From Apopatocola sp963618015 (GTDB taxonomy: Bacteria; Bacillota; Clostridia; Oscillospirales; Oscillospiraceae): a DNA stretch of 41,768 bases. Within the stretch, counting starts at the first letter, position 1; the number at the start of each line of letters is the position of its first letter. This document shows, in pieces, positions 25,637 to 33,574 of this stretch. The position numbers and the translations under genes were made by a program. The stretch is taken from contig CAVEQS010000026.1 in NCBI GenBank assembly GCA_963618015.1, forward strand, positions 1 through 41,768. Direction: 5' to 3'. The notes below the pieces were generated by a model. The model made no database searches. It saw only the letters and a program-made list of their open reading frames with translations, and was not told the DNA's origin.

Positions 25637-27019
25637 TTATTCGTTTTTTCCTGCACAGACCGGCTCTTTCTTTTCCGGCTCCGGCGGTTTGGTGTCCACG
25701 CCCTCGGTGCTCTCCTTGACGAAGATGATCTTCAGCGTATAGAAAATGAGCTGCAGATCCCAGAGGAAGGACGCCTTCTGGATATAGTACATATCCAGAA
25801 GCGCCTTGTCGGCAAAGGTGGTGTTGTATTTGCCGTAAAGCTGGGCGTAGCCGGTAAGTCCCGCCTTCGCCCGCAGGCGGTAGGCAAACTCCGGGTACTC
25901 CGCGCAGTATTTTTCATAAAACTCCGGGCGCTCCGGGCGCGGGCCGACGAGCGTCATATCGCCGCTGAGGATGTTGAGAAGCTGCGGCAGCTCGTCGATG
26001 CGCGTGGCGCGCAGAAACGCGCCGACCTTTGTGATGCGGGAATCCTTTTTGCCCGCCAGCACCGCGCCGGTGGCGGATTCCGCGTTCACGACCATGCTGC
26101 GGAACTTTGTGAGATAAAAGGGCTTTCCGCCCAGCGTAAGGCGCTTCTGCCGGTAAAACACCGGCCCGCCGTCCTGAATCTTGATGGCAACGGCAACGGC
26201 AAGGAAGATCGGACTGCAAACAATGAGCCCGCACACGGATGCGACAATATCCAGCACGCGCTTTGCGGCGAGATAGCCGCGGTCGTGGTTGCCGGTGTGC
26301 ACGGCATAGAGCGGCACATCGCTCATGATGACCGTGTCGGCGCAATTTACCATGATATCCTGCATGTCGGGCTTGAGCAGAATCTCCACACCGTGCCAGA
26401 AGCAGTCGTCCATGATGCGGCGGCGAAGCTCCTTTTCCATCGGCAGGAGCACCACGGTGCTGTAGGAGCGCATGATTTTGCAAAGCTCGTCCCACGGAAG
26501 ATCCGCGGATACGACACGGTCGATATAATAGCGCGTACGGCGGCGGTCAAACTTATGACGGACGTTCTCTTCGGCGTTTTTCTCCGCCACGATGAGCAGT
26601 GCCGGCGTCGCCGGTTCCAGCCGGTCGGCCAGAATGCGGGCGAGAATGAATATTCCCGTCTCGATCAGGCACTGCGCGAGCAGCGTGAAGATGACATACT
26701 TCGGCGGAAGGAGCGCTTTTGCGATCATGCACATGAGGAAGTAGGCGATAGCGTCCGTGAAGAAGCTGGAAAGGCCGAACGCAAACACCAGCTCTCTCGT
26801 GCGGTATTTTCGGATGCTGAAGCTGCCGTAGATCGTCATAAACAGCACAAGGATCGCCGAATAGACAACGAAAAAGAGCACATTGCCCTTCAGATAGAAG
26901 TTGGCGGCCGGGTAATGGTGGATATACGTATAGTAAAACAGCAGCGCCGGAACGAGCGCCAGCGAAACTTCGAGCAGCGCGCCGAGCGCCGCCTGTCCGG
27001 TATGGGAAGATTTTTTCAT
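25637..27019 (-). CDS. Polyprenyl glycosylphosphotransferase (WbaP-type initiator)
   Basis: This 460-residue membrane enzyme has four TM helices at about 14-131, a middle nucleotide-binding-like domain, and a fifth hydrophobic segment at about 262-285. The C-terminal transferase domain follows (KRVLDIVASVCGLIVCSPIF, KFRSMV, RIDELPQLLNILSGDMTLVGPRPERPEF). It transfers a sugar-1-phosphate, often galactose or a related sugar, from a UDP-sugar to undecaprenyl phosphate and so starts each glycan unit. It is first in the operon, as is usual for this role. The start ATG follows GGAG. The exact sugar cannot be told. Confidence 0.92.
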   Translation of the reverse strand: MKKSSHTGQAALGALLEVSLALVPALLFYYTYIHHYPAANFYLKGNVLFFVVYSAILVLFMTIYGSFSIRKYRTRELVFAFGLSSFFTDAIAYFLMCMIAKALLPPKYVIFTLLAQCLIETGIFILARILADRLEPATPALLIVAEKNAEENVRHKFDRRRTRYYIDRVVSADLPWDELCKIMRSYSTVVLLPMEKELRRRIMDDCFWHGVEILLKPDMQDIMVNCADTVIMSDVPLYAVHTGNHDRGYLAAKRVLDIVASVCGLIVCSPIFLAVAVAIKIQDGGPVFYRQKRLTLGGKPFYLTKFRSMVVNAESATGAVLAGKKDSRITKVGAFLRATRIDELPQLLNILSGDMTLVGPRPERPEFYEKYCAEYPEFAYRLRAKAGLTGYAQLYGKYNTTFADKALLDMYYIQKASFLWDLQLIFYTLKIIFVKESTEGVDTKPPEPEKKEPVCAGKNE

Positions 27020-27050
27020 TCTATTCTCCCGATCTCAAAGGTGATTCCAT

Positions 27051-27088
27051 AAAAAGGCCCTTATCTGAATAATATATCAGATAAGGGC
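27051..27088 (-). terminator. Terminator of the repeat-protein gene
   Basis: GCCCTTATCTGA (27057-27068) pairs perfectly with TCAGATAAGGGC (27077-27088). On the minus strand the hairpin is followed by CTTTTT. It ends the transcript of the gene at 27144-29069. Confidence 0.8.
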
Positions 27089-27099
27089 TTAAAGAGCAA
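27071..27099 (-). promoter_or_regulatory. Candidate promoter of the polysaccharide operon, inside a terminator
   Basis: On the minus strand: TTGCTC (27094-27099), 17-nt spacer, TATATT (27071-27076). The -10 occupies the loop of the terminator hairpin at 27051-27088 and the spacer covers one arm. It is the only promoter-like site I see between this terminator and the first gene of the operon. Confidence 0.5.
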
Positions 27100-27143
27100 G
27101 GTTTTCCGCGGGAAATCCGGCCGAAAAACGGCCGGAACGGTCT

Positions 27144-29069
27144 TTACCGGTCTTTGTCGTGCTCGCCCCAGTCCATCGTTGCGATGAACTCCGGATCGAG
27201 CTCGTATCGGACGCCGTCGATCATCTTATAGGTGATGATGCCGGTGCCGTTCATATAGAACATGTGGCCGAGCGCGTCGCGCATGTCGTAGTAATCCTGA
27301 TCGTACCGCCAGGGATCCTCGTTGGATTGCAGCCAGCCCTCCACGCCGTGATACACGATGTCCGGGTGCGCCTCCTGCAGCTTTTCCTGCTCCGCCCCGG
27401 TGAGAATACCGTAGCTGAACCATACGCGTTCGAGCTGATCCATTTCCATCAGCGTATTAAACGTATCCTCCGGCTGAAGGAGCGTCATGCACGTGATGTT
27501 CAGATCGCGCAGCCCCTTGCAGTCCTTGAGCGGGGCGATGCTGGTCGTATAGGCGCGGTTGAGCTCCAGCCAGATGAGATTGTCGCACGAGGCGATCGGC
27601 GAGAGATCGAGCGCGTGGCAGTCGAGCAGCACCAGGTATTTGAGCTTGGGCATCTCATAAAGGAAGCTCAGATCCTCGATCGGCCGGTGGCCGAGATCGA
27701 GCGCGATCATGTCCGGGCAGTAGGCGAGGCGCTTGACCGACTCGTTCGTAAAGTATCCGTAATAGCGCGAAGAGGCACGGAAATACGTCGTGTCGGTGCG
27801 GATATCGTAATGCGTGATGTGCAGCGTCCAAACAAAACGTACATTCTCATATTTTTTGTTCAGCGCATCCATTTCCTCGTCGGAAAAGCCGCAGTCGGAC
27901 ATATCGACCTTTTCGAGATGGTGCATCACAGGGAGAATGCTCTCCACCGCCTCGGTGGACTCCATCGCAATGCCGGTAAAATCCACGAGCGTATCATCGG
28001 AACGGATCGGCACGCCGAACAGCTCAAACGAAAATACGAAATCGACCGCCGGGTATTTCTCGCAGATCGGCGTCATCTGTTCGAGCGTAACGCCGGTATC
28101 GGTGAGATCAACGCGCGTAAGCTTCGGCAGGGAGACAAGCTTTTCCGAAAGCTCCAGAAGCTCCGTCTCCGAAAGCGCACGGGAGGCAAAGCTCAGCTCC
28201 GCAGTGTCGCTCTGATAGGTCGTGCCGAAGAGCTCTACCGGCCAGACGAATGCGATATCGGGAAACTCCGCGCGAAGAGCGCTCTTTTCCGCATCGCTCC
28301 ATGGGCACGCCGGGAACGACACGGTCTCCGCCGCCGGGAGATACCGCAGCGCCGCGGCGAGCGCCTCCGGCGTGATGGCCGTATCGTCCACGGCGATCTC
28401 AGCGGCGTCCGCTAAATACTCCGTGCCGCCGAGCGGCACCTGCCATTGCAGCTCCAGCGCCGGGTATTTCTCCCGCAGGGCGAGGATGGCGTCATAGCAC
28501 GTGCACTCTCTCGCGTCAGCGGCGCGCAGCGCCGTGAAGTAATCAAAAAGCGGCAGCTCAGACACATCGAAATCCGTCAGCGTGATGCTCTCGGCATCGG
28601 AGGGATACCTTCCCCCGCCGATGGGGATGCTCCAGCGCACCGAAAGCGCCGGGTACGCCGCGCAGACGGCATCAAAAAGCGCCGGAGAGACGTCCGCCGC
28701 CGTCAGATCGAGCGCCGTGAGCGCCGGGAAGTACGCGAGCCGGGCGACGTCCTCCTCCGAAAACGCCGTAGCTGCGACGGTCTCGCTCTCGCAGCCGATG
28801 GCGCCGCCGCCGATGGGCACGTCCCAGAGTATCTCGCAGTTCGGCAGCTGCTCGCGCAGCCGGAGATACTTCTGCTCCGAAATGCTTTTGCCGCGCAGAT
28901 CGATCTGCGCGCTGTCCCGGCGGTGGAAGCCTCCGGCGTAAACATAAACGGAGTTCAGCCACACAAGCGCCGCCGCCAGAAGCACAACGGCGATCACCGG
29001 GATCAGTATCCACAGCTTTTTCCCGCCGCGGCGGTTTCTGGAGCGTCTGGTATCAGTAGGCACGGACAT
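27144..29069 (-). CDS. Membrane-anchored protein of about 65-residue repeats, function unknown
   Basis: This 641-residue protein has a basic N-terminus, one TM helix at about 19-38, then an exported domain. The domain contains six copies of a repeat unit centred on Trp82, Trp146, Trp209, Trp276, Phe346 and Trp414 (spacing 64, 63, 67, 70, 68). The core pattern is YPALxVRW-xIPIGG-xYPSDAxxI, followed by short LxxLxLxxxxV leucine-rich-like strands. Residues 440-560 look more like ordinary leucine-rich repeats (LKYLVLLDC, LIWLELN). The C-terminal 70 residues are acidic and Tyr-rich. No catalytic motif was seen. A wall or surface binding scaffold is a guess. The start follows GGGAGG. Confidence 0.78.
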   Translation of the reverse strand: MSVPTDTRRSRNRRGGKKLWILIPVIAVVLLAAALVWLNSVYVYAGGFHRRDSAQIDLRGKSISEQKYLRLREQLPNCEILWDVPIGGGAIGCESETVAATAFSEEDVARLAYFPALTALDLTAADVSPALFDAVCAAYPALSVRWSIPIGGGRYPSDAESITLTDFDVSELPLFDYFTALRAADARECTCYDAILALREKYPALELQWQVPLGGTEYLADAAEIAVDDTAITPEALAAALRYLPAAETVSFPACPWSDAEKSALRAEFPDIAFVWPVELFGTTYQSDTAELSFASRALSETELLELSEKLVSLPKLTRVDLTDTGVTLEQMTPICEKYPAVDFVFSFELFGVPIRSDDTLVDFTGIAMESTEAVESILPVMHHLEKVDMSDCGFSDEEMDALNKKYENVRFVWTLHITHYDIRTDTTYFRASSRYYGYFTNESVKRLAYCPDMIALDLGHRPIEDLSFLYEMPKLKYLVLLDCHALDLSPIASCDNLIWLELNRAYTTSIAPLKDCKGLRDLNITCMTLLQPEDTFNTLMEMDQLERVWFSYGILTGAEQEKLQEAHPDIVYHGVEGWLQSNEDPWRYDQDYYDMRDALGHMFYMNGTGIITYKMIDGVRYELDPEFIATMDWGEHDKDR

Positions 29070-29168
29070 AGGGGGTTCCTCCCATGTGCATATTTTTCCG
29101 GCTATATTTTACCCGGCGGCAGCGGGAATGTCAATGCGCCCCGTCCTCTTTCCGCTGCCACGCACCGA

Positions 29169-29197
29169 TTGACTTTCCCGCCACCGCTCCGTATAAT
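29169..29197 (+). promoter_or_regulatory. Consensus promoter of the GT14 gene
   Basis: TTGACT (29169-29174), 17-nt spacer, TATAAT (29192-29197), then AAGGGAG before the ATG at 29223. It is the strongest promoter match in the window. Confidence 0.85.
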
Positions 29198-29222
29198 AAA
29201 AGGGCAGAAGGGAGTGTTTTTC

Positions 29223-30104
29223 ATGCGCCACGCCTGGCTCATACTTACGCACGGAAATTTTGAAATTCTCGAGAAGCAGCTGCGTTTTCTCGACAGCAAA
29301 AACGCCGATTTTTATATTCATGTGGACGCCAAGTCCGAACTGAACGCCGAGCGATTCCTCGCCGTGCCGAAAAAGTCGCGCGTCATGTTTGTTGCACGCC
29401 ATCGCATCTCGTGGGGTCATTTTGCCATGGTCGAGGCGGAGCTGGAGCTTCTCCGTGCCGCCATACCGGGAGGTTACGACTACTACCATCTGCTCTCCGG
29501 CGTGGACGTACCGCTCAAATCCCGCGAGTATATCGAAGAATACTTCACGCGCGCGCCGGGGACAAACTATGTGAGTTTTCTCTCGCCGGAGATCTCCCGC
29601 AGCGATCTCTACCGCGTCATGTTCTACTATCCCCTGCAGCGCTATAACATCCGAACCCCTTCCGTGCGTCGGATGCTGCGAAATCTCACAGGCGCGGTAC
29701 AGCTTGGCTTCGGCGTGAATCGAACGCGGCGACTGCCGGACGACTTTGTTTTTCAGAAAGGCTCCCAGTGGTTCAGCATCACGCACCCGCTCGCGCAGTA
29801 CCTGCTCGAAAAGGAAGATGAGATCCGCAGCATTTTCTCCAACACCTATTGTCCGGACGAAATGTTTCTCCAGACGGAGATCATGAACTCTCCTTTCCTC
29901 GGCACGCTTCCCCCCGCTGCATTTGAAAACAACTACGCCAGCTGCCTGCGATACATCGACTGGCAGCGCGGTAACCCCTACACATTCACGGATGCCGATC
30001 TCGATGAGCTTCTTGCCGCGCCGGAAACGGCGCTTTTCGCGCGGAAATTTGATTACCGCTCCAATCCCGGCGTTGTCGACGCGCTCTTTGACCATTTCGG
30101 ATAA
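29223..30104 (+). CDS. Core-2/I-branching-type glycosyltransferase (GT14)
   Basis: This 293-residue protein begins RHAWLILTHGNFEILEKQLR and carries IHVDAKS, RHRISWGHFAMVEAELELLR, YYHLLSGVDVPLKS, QWFSITHPLA and CPDEMFLQT, a full set of core-2/I-branching marks. Bacterial members add GlcNAc or xylose residues to surface glycans. It has no TM segment, and its own strong promoter points away from the large operon. It lies between the repeat protein and the O-acetylation genes. The start at 29223 is fixed by the AAGGGAG site and the promoter. Confidence 0.9.
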   Translation: MRHAWLILTHGNFEILEKQLRFLDSKNADFYIHVDAKSELNAERFLAVPKKSRVMFVARHRISWGHFAMVEAELELLRAAIPGGYDYYHLLSGVDVPLKSREYIEEYFTRAPGTNYVSFLSPEISRSDLYRVMFYYPLQRYNIRTPSVRRMLRNLTGAVQLGFGVNRTRRLPDDFVFQKGSQWFSITHPLAQYLLEKEDEIRSIFSNTYCPDEMFLQTEIMNSPFLGTLPPAAFENNYASCLRYIDWQRGNPYTFTDADLDELLAAPETALFARKFDYRSNPGVVDALFDHFG

Positions 30105-30124
30105 GACACTCATAGAAACGGATA

Positions 30125-30167
30125 CCCCCTGCGGTCTGCTTTCCGGCAGATCGCAGGGGGATTTTTT
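30125..30167. terminator. Terminator between GT14 and AlgJ-like genes
   Basis: A 15-bp stem (CCCCCTGCGGTCTGC and complement with one mismatch) spans 30125-30160 and is followed by A then six T on the + strand. The same hairpin lies just beyond the stop of the converging gene. Confidence 0.8.
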
Positions 30168-31266
30168 ACTGGATCGTTTCGCTGTGGTTGATCACGCCGG
30201 TGCTGTAGAGGAAGAGGACGTCGTCCGCTTCCGACAGATCCGCGAACCGCCCGATGAGTGCAGGCGACATATAACGGATGTCCACGACCGTCACCCTGGC
30301 ATAGCCCTGCGCGAGCAGAGGCGCGATGCTGCTGCCGAACGAATCGCGGAAAAGCACCAGTTCCCGGCCGGTCCCGGCATTCGGATTCTCGATCGTGAGC
30401 AGCGCCTTTGTCCCGCCGAGGAACATCTCGTACCCGTCGCGCCCCGCGGCGAGAGCGAGGTCGTAGACCGGGATCTCTTTCCCCGTCTCATAGTCGTACA
30501 CACGAAGCGACTTTATCGTGTCGTTCGTAAGATAACGCAGCGCATCCGGCTCAACGGAGAGCGCGTACTGCCCGGCGTACACGCCGCGAAACGCCACGGA
30601 CGTATCCACGGTCTCATACGCCGCCGGAAGCGAAGCACCCATCGCCGCGGCGATCGCCGCCGCCGTTTCGCCAAGCTCCTCCTGCCGCCAATGGGCGTCG
30701 GTGCGGTAGTATTTATCGAGCGAGAGCGTATCAAAGCTGCTGATATACTCTGCAAACGGCATTCCCTCGCGCAGCGTGGCGGTGAGTGCGGCATAGTCCA
30801 TGGCGGGATAGCCGTTTCGCGCGGCAAGAAAATAATTCTTATCCGGCACAACGGTATAATAGACCTTCGCGTCGCCGTCGGCAAAATACGTTTCATACAC
30901 GGCGGAAAACCGCTCCGCCGCGTGCCGGACAAGATCGGGGTTCACCGGATAGTCCAGCTTCGCGAGATGACCTTCGGCGGAATATATGCCGTTGTTGTCA
31001 CGTTCCATCAGAATGTTCCCGGCGAAAAATGCCTTGAGCGCGCGAAAGCCGTCCCGCAGCGGGAACTGGTCGAGCGTGTACTTCTCGAAGGCGGTCATAT
31101 ACGTTCCGTCCGCCACTGCCGAGGCGCGCAGCGCCGGGCGCTGGGCGAGCGTGCGCCGCTCGGAGAGCGAGTCGGTTTTGTCCGGCGTCAGGAGCGATGC
31201 AAGCAGGAAGCCCCCGAGAAAAAGTGCCGAGAGCGCGGCCGTCAGGATATTCTGGATCTTCTTCAT
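30166..31266 (-). CDS. DHHW/AlgJ-like O-acetylation protein
   Basis: This 366-residue exported protein has an uncleaved signal or TM at about 8-27. It keeps the SGNH/AlgJ-type catalytic pair in KYYRTDAHW (Asp190, His192) and a Ser in LFRDSFGSSI. Together with the MBOAT membrane protein encoded just upstream it should move acetyl groups onto a glycan outside the cell. The ATG at 31266 is preceded by AGGAGG at 6-nt spacing, 11 nt after the MBOAT stop, so the two are translated together. The gene is the last of its module. The glycan target is inferred. Confidence 0.87.
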   Translation of the reverse strand: MKKIQNILTAALSALFLGGFLLASLLTPDKTDSLSERRTLAQRPALRASAVADGTYMTAFEKYTLDQFPLRDGFRALKAFFAGNILMERDNNGIYSAEGHLAKLDYPVNPDLVRHAAERFSAVYETYFADGDAKVYYTVVPDKNYFLAARNGYPAMDYAALTATLREGMPFAEYISSFDTLSLDKYYRTDAHWRQEELGETAAAIAAAMGASLPAAYETVDTSVAFRGVYAGQYALSVEPDALRYLTNDTIKSLRVYDYETGKEIPVYDLALAAGRDGYEMFLGGTKALLTIENPNAGTGRELVLFRDSFGSSIAPLLAQGYARVTVVDIRYMSPALIGRFADLSEADDVLFLYSTGVINHSETIQ

Positions 31267-31277
31267 GCCGCGCCTCC

Positions 31278-32669
31278 TCAAAACCGGAAATAGAGGAACG
31301 GGTTGAACGACCCGTCCACCAGAAACGCCGTGCAGAGCGCGAGCAGCGCCAGCGTGCCGAGCGGTGCAGCCACCGTGAACACGGGCGCGAGTGGCTTTGC
31401 CGCCTGCGCTTTCTTCAAGAGGCGCGCCGGGAGCGGCGTGGCACCGAGCGCGGCGAGCGCAAGCACAACACCGTAGCTGCGGAGCATATAGAGCGCTTCC
31501 GTGCCGAACCCCGGAGCCGCGCCCACGCCGAAGAGAGCGCCGAGCCGGTGCACCGCGTCGCGCATCGACGATGCGTCAAACAGCACAAAGCCGAGCGTCA
31601 CGGCGAGGAGCACGTACACATAAGGAAGTACACTTCCTCTTTTCAACGCGGGGAGAAGGAAGAGCTTCTCCGTAATGAGCAGCACCGCATAGAAAAGTCC
31701 CCAGAAAATGAAATTCCACGCCGCGCCGTGCCAGAAGCCGGTCGCCATCCAGACAACGAGGATGTTGAAAATGTGCCGGGCGCGAGAGCAGCGGTTGCCG
31801 CCGAGCGGGATATAGAGATAGTCCCGAAACCAGGTGCCGAGCGATATGTGCCAGCGCCGCCAGAACTCCGTGATGCTCTTTGAGATATACGGATAGGCGA
31901 AGTTCTCCGGGAAAGTGAAGCCGAAGATACGCCCCAGCCCGATGGCCATGTCGCTGTAGCCGGAGAAATCGAAATAGATCTGGAGCGTGAACGCGGCCGC
32001 GTACAGCCAGGCATAGAGCACCGTCTGCTCCGCGGAAGCTTTGTACGCGGATACGAGCTGCGCGAGGACATTGGCGATGAGAACCTTTTTCGCCAGTCCG
32101 ACAGCGAAGCGGGAAGCGCCCGAGGCCGCTGCCTCGAGCGAGTGTGTCCGCTCTTTGAGCTGGGGAGCAATGTCGCGGTAGCGGACGATCGGCCCTGCGA
32201 TAAGCTGCGGGAACATGGCGACATACGCTGCAAAGTCGATGAAATTTCGCTGTGCTGTCACGTCGCCGCGGTATACGTCGATCTCATAGCCTACGATCTG
32301 GAACGTATAGAAGCTGATGCCGATCGGCAGGGCGATCTTCAAAAGCGGGAGCGAGAGCCCCGTCACGGCGTTGAAATTTCCAAGAAAGAAGTCCGCGTAC
32401 TTGCAGTAAGCGAGCAGCGCAAAGCTCACGGCAAGAGAAAGGGCGAGGAAGAGCTTTTTTTCTCTCCCCCGCTCGATCAGCCGCGCGAAAACATAGCCCT
32501 GCACGATGGAAAACACCATGAAGAGCAGGAATTTCGGCTCGCCCCAGCCATAGAAAAAGAGGCTGGCGGCGAGCAGAACAGCGTTTCTCCCCTTTGGCGG
32601 CACAGCGAAGTACACAAGCAGCACGCACGGGAGAAAGTAAAAGAGAAATGGGATACTCGAAAAGAGCAT
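31278..32669 (-). CDS. MBOAT-family O-acyltransferase (AlgI-like)
   Basis: This 463-residue polytopic membrane protein has the AlgI signature TEFWRRWHISLGTWFRDYLYIPLGG and catalytic His in ATGFWHGAAWNFIFWG. It passes acetyl from cytosolic acetyl-CoA across the membrane to an external acceptor together with the DHHW partner encoded after it. It starts 9 nt after the DUF4358 lipoprotein gene. The family also includes DltB, but no dltA or dltC lies nearby and the AlgJ-like partner points to O-acetylation. It is a paralogue of the gene at 36886-38283. Confidence 0.93.
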   Translation of the reverse strand: MLFSSIPFLFYFLPCVLLVYFAVPPKGRNAVLLAASLFFYGWGEPKFLLFMVFSIVQGYVFARLIERGREKKLFLALSLAVSFALLAYCKYADFFLGNFNAVTGLSLPLLKIALPIGISFYTFQIVGYEIDVYRGDVTAQRNFIDFAAYVAMFPQLIAGPIVRYRDIAPQLKERTHSLEAAASGASRFAVGLAKKVLIANVLAQLVSAYKASAEQTVLYAWLYAAAFTLQIYFDFSGYSDMAIGLGRIFGFTFPENFAYPYISKSITEFWRRWHISLGTWFRDYLYIPLGGNRCSRARHIFNILVVWMATGFWHGAAWNFIFWGLFYAVLLITEKLFLLPALKRGSVLPYVYVLLAVTLGFVLFDASSMRDAVHRLGALFGVGAAPGFGTEALYMLRSYGVVLALAALGATPLPARLLKKAQAAKPLAPVFTVAAPLGTLALLALCTAFLVDGSFNPFLYFRF

Positions 32670-32678
32670 GGCGGGCGC

Positions 32679-33251
32679 TTACACCACGATCGGCTCGTCG
32701 CTCACGGTCTTGGCGTTCGGGTACGCCGCCGCGAGCTTGGAAGCGAACGTGTCCACGAGCTCCTCGCCGCCGTACACGGAGACGATATAGTCCCCCACTG
32801 TCGCGATCACGAGCTTATCGGGGAAGCCGCACATCCAATGCCGCGCGAGAATGTTTTCGCGAAGCGCGCTGCACAGCGCGGAAACGTCGCCGCTGTCCTT
32901 CACGTGGAACGCGCCGCAGGTGAACGTGTTGAGATTCATCATGTGCACGAGAGAGGCCGCGCCGTCGATCTTCCCGGCTTCCGCCGCGGGAAAGCCCAGC
33001 GAGGAATTGAGGATATCGGCATCGGCAACGCTGAAGTTTCCGGGTGCGCCGTCGCGCATGTTCTCCTCGGAATAGTCGCCGCCGGCGGCGGGGAATTTTT
33101 CGTCGTCGGAATAGCTGTTCCAGACGCTTTCCAGCAGTTCGAGTGCGCTCGCCGGGGCATTGTCGGGCGTGTCCGCCGGGGCGGACGCGCCGCAGGCCGC
33201 CAGAGAGAGGAGCAGCACCGCGCAGAGAATGGCGGATACGATTCTTTTCAT
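32679..33251 (-). CDS. DUF4358 lipoprotein
   Basis: This 190-residue protein has a signal peptide and lipobox LAAC near residue 20. The body shows the DUF4358 pattern (FHVKDSGDVSALCSALREN, VATVGDYIVSVYGG). Such lipoproteins occur beside MBOAT genes in Clostridia, but their job is unknown; a link to the acetylation machinery is likely because it is the first gene of the three-gene module. The ATG at 33251 is chosen over one 21 nt upstream because GGAG lies at the right distance. Confidence 0.8.
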   Translation of the reverse strand: MKRIVSAILCAVLLLSLAACGASAPADTPDNAPASALELLESVWNSYSDDEKFPAAGGDYSEENMRDGAPGNFSVADADILNSSLGFPAAEAGKIDGAASLVHMMNLNTFTCGAFHVKDSGDVSALCSALRENILARHWMCGFPDKLVIATVGDYIVSVYGGEELVDTFASKLAAAYPNAKTVSDEPIVV

Positions 33252-33574
33252 GGATGTTTTCTCCTTTTTCATTTCATGGGTGTGATTCTATGACGAAATT
33301 AGATTTCCCTTTGTTCCCGAAAAAAACCGGACGGCAAAAAGCGGAGTTCGAATAAGAAAACATAGATTTTTCCCCGCAGACGCTGTCTGCGGGGAAAAAC
33401 TGTTTACAGCCATTCGGCGAAGAATTTTTCGTTGGAACAAGGCGCTTTTTCGCAGCAATGCTTTGTGCATTGCAAGGAAAAGGAACGCAGTTCCGGCGGA
33501 AAAGGCTCGGCGAAGGGGCTATGGTTTCTTATGAGGACGCAGCTAAGTCTCTTTTGCCGTCCGACATATTTTTG
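33252..33574. repeat. Intergenic region with palindrome, candidate dispersed repeat
   Basis: This 323-bp gap holds a perfect 15-bp-arm palindrome at 33367-33399 (TTTTTCCCCGCAGAC, loop GCT). Its T tract is on the 5' side on both strands, so it is not a normal terminator. A short frame on the minus strand (33288-33470) resembles low-quality frames I remember from many Clostridia, which suggests a multicopy sequence rather than a gene. Copy number must be checked in the genome. Confidence 0.4.

Noticed and set aside
33288..33470. 60-codon frame on the minus strand
   Set aside because: Covers a palindrome; sequence looks like translated repeat DNA and lacks a ribosome binding site.
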